Assembly: GCF_000378425.1 (NCBI RefSeq)
Contig: NZ_KB899832.1
Span: 1 to 61,195, forward strand
Direction: 5' to 3'
Length of the DNA: 61,195 nucleotides
Source: Cohnella laeviribosi DSM 21336
Lineage (GTDB): Bacteria > Bacillota > Bacilli > Paenibacillales > Paenibacillaceae
Both the position numbers and the translations under genes were made by a program. Every line of letters begins with the position of its first letter. The first letter of the stretch is position 1. Positions 25,572 through 33,863 of this stretch are shown here, piece after piece. The notes beneath the pieces were generated by a model that was not told where the DNA came from, did no database searches, and worked only from the letters and a program-made list of their open reading frames with translations.

Positions 25572-26939
25572 CTATTTCTTTTTGTCCGCTTCTTTCTGCA
25601 GCTTCTTCTCCGCGTCCTCAAGAAGCGGCTTCGGGTCTTTGTTGTTGTAGATGACGTTGTCCCGGAGCAGCTTCAGTTCGTTGGACATTTCCTTGGCTAC
25701 CGCGGTCAGCGCCGGATGGCCGGAGTTGGGAGACTGGGCGACTTCGCGGACCACCTCGTACACCGGATCCTTTTCCTTATCCCATTTGATCGCGTCGCTC
25801 GGCTTCTTGTAGATGGAGATCGACCGCCACGTATTGATGTTGTCGGCGAGAATCTCCGGCTGGCCGGCGTACAGCATGAACTTGACGGCCGCTTCCGGGT
25901 TTTTGGCGCCTTTCGGAACCATGAAGACGTTGGTGCCGAACGTGGTCGCCTTCTCGCGCCCGCCCTTCGGGTAGGGAATGGGCGCGACGCGGTATTCGAT
26001 ATCGGGCGCGTAAATTTTGAGCGCGTTGGCGAACCAGTTGCCGTTGACCGTCATGGCGACCTTGCCGGTAAAGAACGGATGGTCCGGCGTGAAAGCGCCT
26101 CCGAAACCGGACGTGAACGACTTGATTTTTTCCGGATTGTATTTCTGCGCGTACGTATTCATCCAGCTGTACATCTTGGCCAGCTTCTCGTCGTTCAGCA
26201 GGATCTTATTGTCGGCCGGATCGTAGAAGTTCGCGCCGAAGATCCAGCCCCACAGGAACGCATCGTCGCCGGCGTCCAGCCACGGAATGAAGCCAAGACG
26301 CTCGATGCCGTTGCCGCTTACTTTGGACAAGGCTTCCGCCGCGGCATCCAGCTCCTCGATCGTTTTCGGCGGGTTATCGGGATCGAGACCGGCCTCCTTG
26401 AACATCTTCACGTTGTAATAGAGAAGGTTTACGTTGGAATCCTGGGGGAACAGATACGTCTTGCCGTTGTATTTCATCAGGTCGTAAAAGGATTCCAGCA
26501 CGTCGGACTGCTGAAAGCCGGCGCTAGCCAGCAAGTCGTCCAGCGGCTCGAGCGCTCCTTGCGCCGCCAATGCGTAAGCGCTTGCATATTCGGAACTGAT
26601 GACAACGTCCGGCGGGTTTTTGCCCGAGATGGCCGCCACGAGCTTGCCGTTGGTAAGGCCTCCGTCCGGCGGGACATAGGTGGCGTCGATTTTGTAGCCG
26701 GGATTGGCCTTGACGAACGCTTCCATCCGCCATTTATCCCATTTCTCGGAGTCGCCGCCCCAGGGATACCAATATTTGAAGGTTACGCCGGCCGCTTCGG
26801 AACCTTCGCTCGTCTTGCCGCCCGAGCCGGCGGGGCTGCTGCCGTCCGTGCCTTTGCCGGCGCCGCCTCCGGAGCAGCCGGCTGTCATTAGCGCAAATAC
26901 AATGATCGTGCACACCCAACCGAGCCAACCTTTTTTCAC
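25572..26939 (-). CDS. Sugar ABC transporter substrate-binding lipoprotein
   Basis: A 455-residue family 1 solute-binding protein with a lipoprotein signal (lipobox MTAGC, cysteine at 22) and a Gly/Ser linker. The mature domain starts VTFKYWYPWGG and has PDVVISSEYA, KTYLFPQDSNVNLLYYN and the GKVAMTVNGNWFA motif. It should bind a mono- or oligosaccharide outside the membrane. ATG 26939 follows AAGGAGGAG. It is the first gene of the operon and two LacI-type operators lie at 27042-27120. The GH12 remnant at the far end hints at a beta-glucan-derived sugar, but this is speculative. Confidence 0.92.
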   Translation of the reverse strand: MKKGWLGWVCTIIVFALMTAGCSGGGAGKGTDGSSPAGSGGKTSEGSEAAGVTFKYWYPWGGDSEKWDKWRMEAFVKANPGYKIDATYVPPDGGLTNGKLVAAISGKNPPDVVISSEYASAYALAAQGALEPLDDLLASAGFQQSDVLESFYDLMKYNGKTYLFPQDSNVNLLYYNVKMFKEAGLDPDNPPKTIEELDAAAEALSKVSGNGIERLGFIPWLDAGDDAFLWGWIFGANFYDPADNKILLNDEKLAKMYSWMNTYAQKYNPEKIKSFTSGFGGAFTPDHPFFTGKVAMTVNGNWFANALKIYAPDIEYRVAPIPYPKGGREKATTFGTNVFMVPKGAKNPEAAVKFMLYAGQPEILADNINTWRSISIYKKPSDAIKWDKEKDPVYEVVREVAQSPNSGHPALTAVAKEMSNELKLLRDNVIYNNKDPKPLLEDAEKKLQKEADKKK

Positions 26940-27041
26940 GAGGACTCCTCCTTAAAAGGAATTGGTTGTACAGCAAGCAGAATGGTTTTCCGACGGGCAA
27001 GCTCAGCTACATTCCGATCCCTCCTTAAGGCTGCGTTATTC

Positions 27042-27059
27042 TATAAACACGCGTTCACA
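27042..27059. promoter_or_regulatory. LacI-type operator O1 of the sugar operon
   Basis: TATAAACACGCGTTCACA is a near-palindrome centred on CGCG, about 105 bases upstream of the binding-protein start. It matches the two other sites at 27103 and 28195 at 15 or more of 18 positions. Confidence 0.75.
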
Positions 27060-27102
27060 AGCACCGAAAAAAATTTAAAGTCGGAATAGCAACGAGTAGT
27101 GG

Positions 27103-27120
27103 TGTAAACGCGCGTTCACA
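27103..27120. promoter_or_regulatory. LacI-type operator O2 of the sugar operon
   Basis: TGTAAACGCGCGTTCACA, 61 bases from O1 centre to centre (about six helical turns), lies between the lacI stop and the sugar operon. This spacing fits DNA looping by a LacI tetramer, or two separate repression sites. Confidence 0.75.
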
Positions 27121-27135
27121 AAGCGGTAAAAAAAA

Positions 27136-28176
27136 TTAGAGCGGCCTGCAGGAGTCGCGCACGACGAGCTCGCAGCCGATGGTAAAAGGCTCGAACCGGT
27201 CCGCGCCCTGCTCGATTTTCTTGATCAGCGCGCCGGTCAGACGGTTCATCATGTGCATAAAGTCGACCCGGATCGTCGTCAGGGGCGGCTGATGCATGCG
27301 GCTTAAAGCGTGATCGTCGAACCCGATGACCGAGATGTCCCGCGGAACACTTAGCCCGTTTTCGTGCAGGGCTTGAATGGCACCAAAGGCGACGCTGTCG
27401 TTGGCGGCGATGATGGCCGTGGGCAGGCTGGATGCGCTTTGCAGCAGCTTCTGTATCGCTTGGTAGCCCGCTTCCTGGTGGAAGTCTCCCGGCAGCACCC
27501 ATTCCGGACGTACCTCGAAACCGCGTTTTGCCATGGCTTTCAGATAGCCCTCGTATTTCGAGGGACCGGACTGGCGTTTCATATCGCCGTTGATCACGCC
27601 GATCTTGCTGTGCCCGAGACCGGCGAGGTAATCGATCGCCAGTTCCATGCCCCGGTCGTTGTCGAAATTGGCCACGATCCGGTTCGGCTCGGTCCGCCCC
27701 GGCAGATGCTGGTCGACGATGCCGATCATGAAGCCTTCCGCGATCAGTTCCTCGATGAGCGGCTCGTGATTGGCCGCCCCGATAAAAATACCGCCGTCAA
27801 TCCGGCGTTGATAGAATATCTCCTTGACGCTCCTGACCGCGTCCTGGTCCTGCGTGTTGCGGATAATGTTCGTCAGCACGTAATAACCGTATGCCGAAGC
27901 GTTCTCGATGACGCTGGAAATCAGCATGTTCGTCAGAATGTCGCTCGAAACGTGGCCGGCGTCGATCAGGAACAGGCCGATCGTCCGCGTCTTCTTTCCC
28001 GCAAGCACTTGTGCCGACATATTCGGGTAGTAATTGTACTGCCGGATGACTTTCATCACCTTTTCGCGCGTTTCCGCCGGGACGTTCGGGTAGTTGTTGA
28101 TCACCCTGCTCACGGTACTGCGTGATACGCCTGCCAGCCTGGCGATTTCCGTGCTGTTGATTTCAGCCTTTTTCAA
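27136..28176 (-). CDS. LacI-family transcriptional regulator
   Basis: A 346-residue repressor. The N-terminal HTH and hinge are clear: NSTEIARLAGVSRSTVSRVI, then NNYPNVPAETREKVMKVI. The periplasmic-binding-like core follows with GGIFIGA, IGVINGDMKRQSG, PTAIIAANDSVAFGA and DISVIGFDDHALSRM. The effector is likely the sugar or a derivative handled by the adjacent operon. ATG 28176 lies 19 bases from an operator at 28195, and two more operators sit just past its stop, so it probably represses both itself and the downstream operon. The minus-strand order suggests possible read-through into the sugar genes. Confidence 0.93.
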   Translation of the reverse strand: MKKAEINSTEIARLAGVSRSTVSRVINNYPNVPAETREKVMKVIRQYNYYPNMSAQVLAGKKTRTIGLFLIDAGHVSSDILTNMLISSVIENASAYGYYVLTNIIRNTQDQDAVRSVKEIFYQRRIDGGIFIGAANHEPLIEELIAEGFMIGIVDQHLPGRTEPNRIVANFDNDRGMELAIDYLAGLGHSKIGVINGDMKRQSGPSKYEGYLKAMAKRGFEVRPEWVLPGDFHQEAGYQAIQKLLQSASSLPTAIIAANDSVAFGAIQALHENGLSVPRDISVIGFDDHALSRMHQPPLTTIRVDFMHMMNRLTGALIKKIEQGADRFEPFTIGCELVVRDSCRPL

Positions 28177-28194
28177 TCGTTTTGCACCTTTCCT

Positions 28195-28212
28195 TATAAA
28201 CGCGCGTTCATG
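28195..28212. promoter_or_regulatory. LacI-type operator O3, upstream of the regulator gene
   Basis: TATAAACGCGCGTTCATG shares the TAAACGCGCGTTCA core with O2 and is placed directly ahead of the lacI-family start codon, implying autoregulation. Confidence 0.75.
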
Positions 28213-28364
28213 GGTTCATCATACAGAAGGATGATTCTCCTGTCAATTCCATCTTTTCGCGTTTTTAGGAAGGCCGCTCTTCGATGCAACCCCGCAGCGG
28301 GGAGGCCAACCGCCCGGCGCGCCTACACCTGGAAACCAAACAAAGCGGCCGGAGAAAGCAGGAA

Positions 28365-28841
28365 TTACAGCACCCTGCGAGCCGTTACATAGCGCACTTT
28401 CCAGTAGCTGGAGTTAAGATCGGACAGCGTGACGCCTTTGCTGCTCGACGCGTGCAGAAACTTGCCGTTGCCGGCATAGATGCCGACGTGACCGATCGCA
28501 TTGCTGTCGGATTTGAAGAAGACCAGATCGCCCATGCTCAGGTAGGCTTTGTTCACCTTCTCGCCGACCGCGGCTTGGGAGCCGGAAGTGCGGGGCAGCG
28601 AAATGCCCAATTTGCTGTACACAAATTGAACGTAAGAAGAGCAGTCGAACGCGTATTCGATAAAGCTTGGGGCGCCGTACAGGTATGGCGTTCCGATATA
28701 TTCCTTGCCCAGAGCGACGAGCCGAAGCGATTCCGCCGTAGCCGCGCTGGCCTGGGTTGACGAAACGGCGGTGAACCCGAAGTATCCCAGTGCCGTCAGT
28801 AAACCGATGGATGCGAGTTTCGCAAACTTTCGTTTCATCAT
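28365..28841 (-). CDS. Secreted NlpC/P60 (C40) cell-wall peptidase
   Basis: A 158-residue exported peptidase. The signal peptide spans about 1-33 (ends STQASAA). The NlpC/P60 domain has catalytic C67 (FDCSSYVQF), H118 (GHVGIYAG) and H130 (FLHASS). Such enzymes cut D-Glu-meso-DAP type bonds in peptidoglycan stem peptides. There are no LysM or SH3 binding modules, so it is a minimal single-domain form. ATG 28841 is 11 bases after AAGGAGG and gives a proper signal peptide; the longer frame to 28901 lacks a signal start. The gene is monocistronic. Confidence 0.9.
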   Translation of the reverse strand: MMKRKFAKLASIGLLTALGYFGFTAVSSTQASAATAESLRLVALGKEYIGTPYLYGAPSFIEYAFDCSSYVQFVYSKLGISLPRTSGSQAAVGEKVNKAYLSMGDLVFFKSDSNAIGHVGIYAGNGKFLHASSSKGVTLSDLNSSYWKVRYVTARRVL

Positions 28842-28940
28842 CGAGCCATGATCCTCCTTGTATGATTTGGACGAAAGAGACCGTTTTTTGCTGAGAAACA
28901 CTATAACACATTCGAAATTTCATAAATTTTCCCAAGGTGA

Positions 28941-28977
28941 AAAAAAGGGCCGCTCCCTCAAAGGTCGCAGCCCTTTT
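28941..28977 (-). terminator. Terminator of the membrane-protein gene at 29055
   Basis: On the minus strand AAAAGGGCTGC pairs with GCGGCCCTTTT and a run of T's follows (the A-run 28940-28946 on the plus strand). It lies about 80 bases beyond the stop at 29055. Confidence 0.75.
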
Positions 28978-29054
28978 CTTAAAAAACCGTTAAAATTCTT
29001 TAATTTGGAAAGCGAATAGATAAAAAAGTCCTAATTGTTCATGCGCCTATTCGG

Positions 29055-29564
29055 TCAAACGCTTCTGCGCCCGCTCAGCATCAGCAGTCCCCCGGCAACG
29101 ATAAGCGCCAACGTCACGAACGGTCGGCTGCTGGACAGGCTGCTGAACAGGCTGGCGACGGAAAAGACGGCAAAGAACAGCAAGGACAAAGCGGACAAGA
29201 TGTTAATCGGAATGAGCAGCCATTTATTACGGCCGCCGAACCAATACAGCTCGAAGAGGCCGACGGCGGCGGCCAATATGAACCCGGGCCACATGACATC
29301 CCAGCTGTCGAACAGCGTGGCAATCTGGCAGACGATTCCCGCCGCGAGCACAATGCCTCCGGGAACGAGAAGGCCTACCCCTCTGCGCTCCAGAACGGAG
29401 AAATACATCCAGTGGAAAAACAATCCGACCGGCATCACGAACAGAACCGGCCAGAAATAAGCGAATATTTCACCCGCACCGAGACTGAAGTCGCCCCAAA
29501 ACAGCATCATGACGCCCAAAAGAACAAGAATCGGCCCCAGGAGGCCGCTGCGGCTGATCTGCAA
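29055..29564 (-). CDS. DUF5668/LiaF-TM-like polytopic membrane protein
   Basis: A 169-residue protein with about five to six hydrophobic helices: GLLGPILVLLGVMMLFW, FAYFWPVLFVMPVGLFFHW, VPGGIVLAAGIVCQIA, MWPGFILAAAVGLFELYWFG, WLLIPINILSALSLLFFAV and a last helix at 145-163. The alternating pattern with short G/W loops is that of DUF5668 and LiaF transmembrane domains, often linked to envelope-stress responses. No soluble domain is present. ATG 29564 is the chosen start, after AAGGGAG. The function cannot be read from the sequence. Confidence 0.65.
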   Translation of the reverse strand: MQISRSGLLGPILVLLGVMMLFWGDFSLGAGEIFAYFWPVLFVMPVGLFFHWMYFSVLERRGVGLLVPGGIVLAAGIVCQIATLFDSWDVMWPGFILAAAVGLFELYWFGGRNKWLLIPINILSALSLLFFAVFSVASLFSSLSSSRPFVTLALIVAGGLLMLSGRRSV

Positions 29565-29608
29565 AATCGTTCACTCCCTTAAGATTGACGGTTTGCTATA
29601 AGCTTATC

Positions 29609-29624
29609 ACCGCCGTCCGGCGGT
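29609..29624. other. GC-rich hairpin in the 29565-29833 gap
   Basis: ACCGCCG-TC-CGGCGGT is a 7-bp perfect stem followed by TTTCTTC on the plus strand. It lies between divergent genes; it may be leftover terminator sequence. The rest of the gap shows no gene. Confidence 0.35.
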
Positions 29625-29833
29625 TTCTTCGTACCTTAGGGAAGTTTCGGATCGGTCCCAAGACGGATGGTTTTTGGAGAAAAAATGTGCTAGCGGCGCC
29701 GGTTTAAGGCTGCGTACCCGCCGCTGCAACCGCTCCTTATTCGGGGAATGCGAGATTCGTTCCATTTTTCTCCGAAAAATGATAGTCTTGTAATACACGA
29801 TAGAATCCATACGGCAGCGGGGAGTTGGCCTAG

Positions 29834-30952
29834 ATGCGGACCAAACTCGTTTTTTTGTCTTTGGCTCTGATTCTCGTCTATTTGTTTGCTGGACATTCCT
29901 CTTCGGCCTTCGCCCGTTCGGGACAAAAGCTGTATATCGCCGTCAACGACCAAAGGCTTTCGTTTGCGGACGCGCAGCCCGAGAAGCGGGCTTCGACCGT
30001 ATTCGTCCCGGTAAGGGATATGGCGGCGGCGATGAACCTGAAAGTCGAGGCGGCGGGCCCGAAAGTCCGTTTATCCGGCAAAACGAAATCCGTCACGCTG
30101 CTCGTCAAGGAGAACAAGGCGGTCAAGCCGGGAGGGCAGCGGATCGAGCTGTGGCTGTTTGTGCAAAACGGCCGTCTGATGGTCCCGCTTTCGTTCTTGG
30201 CGGCTTATTTCGGTTATGAGCTGGCCTCGTATCCGGAGCTGCCGATGATGCGGATGACCAATGGCGGGGCGAAGCTTGACGGCGGGGAATTCGTCAAGCG
30301 GGAGAAAGCCCGCATCGATCAGGAAGAGGCGGCGCGCAAGCTGCCGATCTATCTGACCTTCGACGACGGTCCCACGGCGCATACGATGGAGCTTCTCGAC
30401 ATTTTGGACGAGCACGGGGCGAAAGCGACGTTTTTTATGCTGGGTCCCGGAATCTCAGGCTATCCGGAGGCGGTCAAACGGATGGCGGCGGAAGGCCACC
30501 GGCTCGGTTTGCACGGAATGACGCATGACGTGAAGAAGTTTTACAAAACCCCCCAAACCGCGCTAAACGAAATGAACGAAGCGAACAGCCGGCTGAAGAA
30601 GGCCGCGAACGTGACGGCGACCTTGATTCGGACGCCTTACGGGAGCAAGCCGTATTTCACGCAGGAATATCGGGATGCGGCGGCCAAGGCGGGTTACCAT
30701 CTGTGGGACTGGAACGTCGACACGGACGATTGGATGTACAAAAAGCAGCCGGACAAGCTGCTGAGCAAGCTGGTGCAGGACGTGCGCGCGCTCAAAAAGA
30801 AAGGTACCGCGCCGGTCGTGCTGCTGCACGACCGCTCGGCGACGATCGCCCTGCTGCCGCGCATCCTGGATGCGCTGGAGGACGAGGGGTACAAGTTTGT
30901 GGCCATCGACGAGAAGATGGAGCCGCTGAATTTCTGGCAGGATCGCAGATAG
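29834..30952 (+). CDS. Exported polysaccharide deacetylase with copper-amine-oxidase-like N-domain
   Basis: A 372-residue exported enzyme. Signal peptide at about 1-28 (ends SAFA). Residues 32-140 form a Cu_amine_oxidN1-type domain (LYIAVNDQRLSF, TVFVPVRDMAAAMN, RLMVPLSFLAAYFGY), which in Paenibacillaceae serves as an envelope-binding module. The NodB deacetylase domain follows with the TFDDGPT metal/catalytic motif at about 174, HxxxH-type LHGMTHD, RTPYG and the closing LLHD. It should remove acetyl groups from peptidoglycan or another wall glycan, using a divalent metal. The ATG start is preceded by GGGGAG. A small GyrI-like gene follows 13 bases later. Confidence 0.92.
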   Translation: MRTKLVFLSLALILVYLFAGHSSSAFARSGQKLYIAVNDQRLSFADAQPEKRASTVFVPVRDMAAAMNLKVEAAGPKVRLSGKTKSVTLLVKENKAVKPGGQRIELWLFVQNGRLMVPLSFLAAYFGYELASYPELPMMRMTNGGAKLDGGEFVKREKARIDQEEAARKLPIYLTFDDGPTAHTMELLDILDEHGAKATFFMLGPGISGYPEAVKRMAAEGHRLGLHGMTHDVKKFYKTPQTALNEMNEANSRLKKAANVTATLIRTPYGSKPYFTQEYRDAAAKAGYHLWDWNVDTDDWMYKKQPDKLLSKLVQDVRALKKKGTAPVVLLHDRSATIALLPRILDALEDEGYKFVAIDEKMEPLNFWQDRR

Positions 30953-30965
30953 AGTTGTATATTGT

Positions 30966-31322
30966 ATGATGAGATGGAAGGATGAAGCAAACCGGGGTTT
31001 GCTGGGACTGTTCTATCATGCCGCGCCCGGCGCGGACCGCTTTACGCATTATTCGGCGGTGGAAGTCGCGGAGCGGGGACAGGTGCCGGAAGGCATGACG
31101 GAGATCGAAGTGCCGGCGTTAACGTATGCCCGGACCGAGCACCGGAAAGGACAAAGCATCGAACAGTCCTATCGGAACGTCTATCAATGGATGGAGGAAC
31201 AAGGCGATTCGCCGCTGCAAGGCGGGCCGACCCATTTCGAGGAATATCCGCTCCTTCAGGACCCGGACGACCCCGATCCCGAGTTTGTCATCCTCATTCC
31301 GATGGAACAGAAGCAGGCGTAA
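30966..31322 (+). CDS. Short GyrI-like / effector-binding domain protein
   Basis: A 118-residue protein resembling the effector-binding (GyrI-like) domain found at the end of AraC and MerR regulators and in free proteins: HYSAVEVAERGQVPEGMTEI, then ALTYARTEHRKG, then YRNVYQWMEEQG and DPEFVILIPM. The first half-repeat seems short, since free GyrI-like proteins are about 150 residues, so it may be N-terminally trimmed. No good ribosome binding site precedes ATG 30966, and it starts 13 bases after the deacetylase, which may allow coupled translation. It ends 37 bases before the esterase gene. Ligand-binding role is inferred. Confidence 0.6.
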   Translation: MMRWKDEANRGLLGLFYHAAPGADRFTHYSAVEVAERGQVPEGMTEIEVPALTYARTEHRKGQSIEQSYRNVYQWMEEQGDSPLQGGPTHFEEYPLLQDPDDPDPEFVILIPMEQKQA

Positions 31323-31359
31323 CGGCCTGGCCAGACCGACCCAACGAGGAGGCGGACGC

Positions 31360-32331
31360 TTGAATCCGACTTATCCGAACGCCATTCAGCAGCGGATCGA
31401 CGAGCTGATGCGGATCGATGCTCCTTCCACGGCCCGAGACGATCTGGACCGCTTCTGGGAGCGGACCTTGGCGGAGTTCGGCCCGAAGCCGCTAAACGGC
31501 CGGCGGGAGAAGCGGGATACGCCGCTGCAGTTTGTCGACGCTTACAGGGTTACGTACGAAGGCTTTGACGCAACGCCCCTTCACGGCTGGTTTCTGTTGC
31601 CGGCCTTCGTTCCGCAGCGGAATTTGCCCTGCGTCGTGCACTATCACGGGTACACCGGGGGCAGCGGCTTTCCCGAAGAATACAGCCAGTGGCTGCTTAT
31701 GGGGCTGGCCGTTTTCGCGGTCGATGTCCGCGGACAGGGCGGAGAGACGGGCAATCTGCTGCCGCAGACGTTCGGGATGACCAAGGGCTGGATCACGCAG
31801 GGCATCACGGACAAGGAGCGCTGCTATTACCGGGCGATTGCGGTCGACAGCCTCAAGGCGCTCGAATGGGCAGGCGAGCAGCCCGAAATCGATCCGTCCC
31901 GCATCGCCGTCGTCGGCTCGAGCCAGGGCGGGGGGCTCGCCTTGATCGCGGCCGCGCTGAGCGAGAAGCCCGCGCTGGTCCTCGCGAACATCCCGAACAT
32001 GTGCCAGATGGACTTCGGTTTGCTCAACTCCACGGGCTCGCTGACGGAAGCGGCGGAATTCGTCGCCCGGTTCCCCGACAAGCTGGATCAGGTGCTGGAT
32101 ACGCTCAGCTATTTCGATTTGGTCAATCTGGCGGACCGCATCCGCATCCCGGCGCTGCTGTCCGTCGGACTGAAAGACACCGTTTGTTTGCCGGAAACGA
32201 TCTTTGCCGTCTACAACCGGATTCCGGGGCCCAAAACGATCCGCGTCTACCCGTTTACCGGCCACGCCGTCGTTCCCGGGCACAATCGTCTCATGCTCCA
32301 GTTTGTAAGGGAGCACTTCGGCCTGGGCTGA
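31360..32331 (+). CDS. CE7 acetyl xylan esterase / cephalosporin-C deacetylase
   Basis: A 323-residue cytoplasmic alpha/beta hydrolase of carbohydrate esterase family 7. The family landmarks are present: the RGQGG motif at 124-128 (DVRGQGGET), nucleophile S188 in GSSQG, the late aspartate in VGLKDT and the histidine in TGHAV. CE7 enzymes remove acetyl groups from small xylo-oligosaccharides after import and form hexamers. The start is TTG 31360, 7 bases after GAGGAGG; an upstream in-frame ATG at 31126 would overlap the GyrI-like gene and is rejected. Length matches the family (318-325). Confidence 0.93.
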   Translation: MNPTYPNAIQQRIDELMRIDAPSTARDDLDRFWERTLAEFGPKPLNGRREKRDTPLQFVDAYRVTYEGFDATPLHGWFLLPAFVPQRNLPCVVHYHGYTGGSGFPEEYSQWLLMGLAVFAVDVRGQGGETGNLLPQTFGMTKGWITQGITDKERCYYRAIAVDSLKALEWAGEQPEIDPSRIAVVGSSQGGGLALIAAALSEKPALVLANIPNMCQMDFGLLNSTGSLTEAAEFVARFPDKLDQVLDTLSYFDLVNLADRIRIPALLSVGLKDTVCLPETIFAVYNRIPGPKTIRVYPFTGHAVVPGHNRLMLQFVREHFGLG

Positions 32332-32393
32332 CGACCCGCGGCGCAAGGGAAACGTTCCGTCCCTTTTGCCCGAAAGCCTCCGAAGCGCCGAAA

Positions 32394-32432
32394 AAAACCA
32401 CCGTCAAGCGCGATGCCCCTGACGGTGGTTTT
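32394..32432. terminator. Bidirectional terminator between esterase and nitroreductase
   Basis: AAAACCACCGTCA pairs perfectly with TGACGGTGGTTTT (13 bp). A-rich sequence on the left and TTGGTTTT on the right give U-runs on both strands, suiting the convergent genes at 32331 and 32437. Confidence 0.9.
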
Positions 32433-32436
32433 GGTT

Positions 32437-33045
32437 TTATTTAAGCGGTTGGAACGGTTGGCCGAATGCGCCTTGGTAAATCGAATCTTCGATGGGGTTG
32501 CGCGGAGAAGGCTGTTCGCGCTGCTGCAGCGCTTCGGGCAGGTTTTCCTTGGGCCCTTGATAGCCAAGCGCCACAAGCGCCTGTACCGCGTAATCCTCCG
32601 GCAAGCCGACGATCTCGCGGGCTTTGGCAAAATCAATGCCGGTCATCGGGTGCGTCGCCAGTCCTTGCCGCGTCGCTTCCAGCGCCAGGAACGCCCAGGC
32701 GGCGCCGGTGTCGAACGCATGGGAGCCGATCTGGCCTTGCTCCCAAGTCGTCTTGGACACAATCAGAATGAGAACGGGCGCTTTCTCGCACCAGGTGCGG
32801 TTAAACTCCCCGATGAACGGGAAGAAGCGTTCGCGTTCTTCCTTGGTCTTGGCGACGATGAATCTCCACGGCTGGAGGTTGAAGGCGGAAGGCGCCCAGC
32901 GGGCCGCTTCCAGCACGGTGAGCAGCGTGCTCTCGGGCACTTCCTTCTCCAGGAAGGAACGGGGCGACCAGCGGTTCAGATAGATCGGGTCGATCGGGTG
33001 CGCAGCTTGACGGAACGGGGTTGCGGTTGCATTCGGATTGCTCAT
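32437..33045 (-). CDS. Nitroreductase-family oxidoreductase (MhqN-like)
   Basis: A 202-residue FMN-dependent nitroreductase-family protein. FMN-binding landmarks are NRWSPRSF at about 24, AARWAPSAFNLQPWRFIV at about 48-65, and the late GLPEDYAVQALVALGY segment. Such enzymes reduce nitro-aromatics or quinones with NAD(P)H. It is divergent from an MhqR-like regulator, ring-cleaving dioxygenase and MhqD-like esterase; in Bacillus the MhqR regulon also includes the nitroreductase MhqN, so a role in quinone detoxification is likely. ATG 33045 follows AAGGAGG. No copy of the MhqR-like box is seen directly ahead of it. Confidence 0.88.
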   Translation of the reverse strand: MSNPNATATPFRQAAHPIDPIYLNRWSPRSFLEKEVPESTLLTVLEAARWAPSAFNLQPWRFIVAKTKEERERFFPFIGEFNRTWCEKAPVLILIVSKTTWEQGQIGSHAFDTGAAWAFLALEATRQGLATHPMTGIDFAKAREIVGLPEDYAVQALVALGYQGPKENLPEALQQREQPSPRNPIEDSIYQGAFGQPFQPLK

Positions 33046-33225
33046 GTTCGTATGGTCCTCCTTTTTGCTGGCCCGGCTTTGGCGTGGCCGGTTGCGGTCC
33101 GGCCGTCCCTGAAGCCTAACAGAATTTATTTCCGTATGCCGGGGCTTCCAGTCATGTATTATAACGCCATTTAACTAACAAATCTATAGCAACTTAAAAA
33201 CGGAATCAGACTAAAACGGTTTGAG

Positions 33226-33266
33226 TTGACGAATCCCTCGAATTCATGTATCTTAATTTTAAGATA
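33226..33266 (+). promoter_or_regulatory. Sigma-A promoter with MhqR-like operator over the -10 box
   Basis: TTGACG (33226-33231), 17 bases, TATCTT (33249-33254). The -10 is the left arm of a perfect palindrome TATCTTAATTTTAAGATA (33249-33266). The B. subtilis MhqR box is TATCTCGAATTCGAGATA, with the same outer TATCT/AGATA and spacing. This is the expected autoregulatory site of the MarR gene 35 bases downstream. Confidence 0.8.
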
Positions 33267-33301
33267 ATGGACTTGTGCAATTCGCGAAAGAAGGGTGCCG
33301 C

Positions 33302-33751
33302 ATGGCCGACGGACAAGAGGACTCCCTGGATCTGTACATCGCGCTTTCCAGAGCCAGCCAGTGGGTAAACGCGCACGCGGATCGGGATATTAAGCGGTAC
33401 GGTCTGAACCGGACCGAATTCGGGGTGCTGGAGCTGCTGTATCATAAAGGTCCGCAGCCGATCCAGCAGATCGGAGGCAAGATCCTGATGAGCAGCGGAA
33501 ATATCACGTATGTCGTCGACAAGCTGCAGGACAAGGGCTATGTGTTCCGCAGAGCTTCGACCGAGGACCGCAGGCTTGTTTTTGCGGAGATTACGGACAA
33601 GGGCAAGGCGTTCATCGAAGAGGTGTTCCCGCAGCACGCTTCCGTCATTCACCGGGCGGTGGCGGGCTTGACGGCCGAAGAGAAGAAAGAGGCGAGCCGG
33701 CTGCTCAAGAAGCTTGGGAAATTTGCCGAGCGGCGCTATCCGGAAGGATAG
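33302..33751 (+). CDS. MarR-family repressor, MhqR-like
   Basis: A 149-residue winged-helix regulator: YIALSRASQWVNAHADRDIK forms helix 1, RTEFGVLELLYHKGPQPIQQ, ILMSSGNITYVVDKLQDKGY the recognition helix, and RASTEDRRLVFAEITDKG the wing. In B. subtilis MhqR represses dioxygenase, nitroreductase and esterase genes and is inactivated by catechols and quinones. Here the same gene set and an MhqR-like operator are present, so this is probably the functional equivalent. ATG 33302 is chosen, after GAAGGG; a longer frame to 33275 is less likely. The dioxygenase starts 112 bases downstream. Confidence 0.88.
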   Translation: MADGQEDSLDLYIALSRASQWVNAHADRDIKRYGLNRTEFGVLELLYHKGPQPIQQIGGKILMSSGNITYVVDKLQDKGYVFRRASTEDRRLVFAEITDKGKAFIEEVFPQHASVIHRAVAGLTAEEKKEASRLLKKLGKFAERRYPEG

Positions 33752-33863
33752 CGTCCGAAGACCGCGGGACGGTTTGCCTTGTGGCCGCGCGCGGGAGGAA
33801 AGCATGCGCCGCAAATATCTCGATTTTAAGAAACTTGAATTTGAAAAAAAGGAGTGGGACGGC

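Noticed and set aside
25536..26891. 451-codon plus-strand frame opposite the sugar-binding lipoprotein gene.
   Set aside because: The opposite strand encodes a full lipoprotein with signal peptide and family motifs; this frame is rich in Arg, Val and Phe without any known pattern.
27103..27120. CcpA catabolite-repression site.
   Set aside because: The site resembles cre loosely, but the CGCGCG core and the exact repetition ahead of the local LacI gene point to the local regulator.
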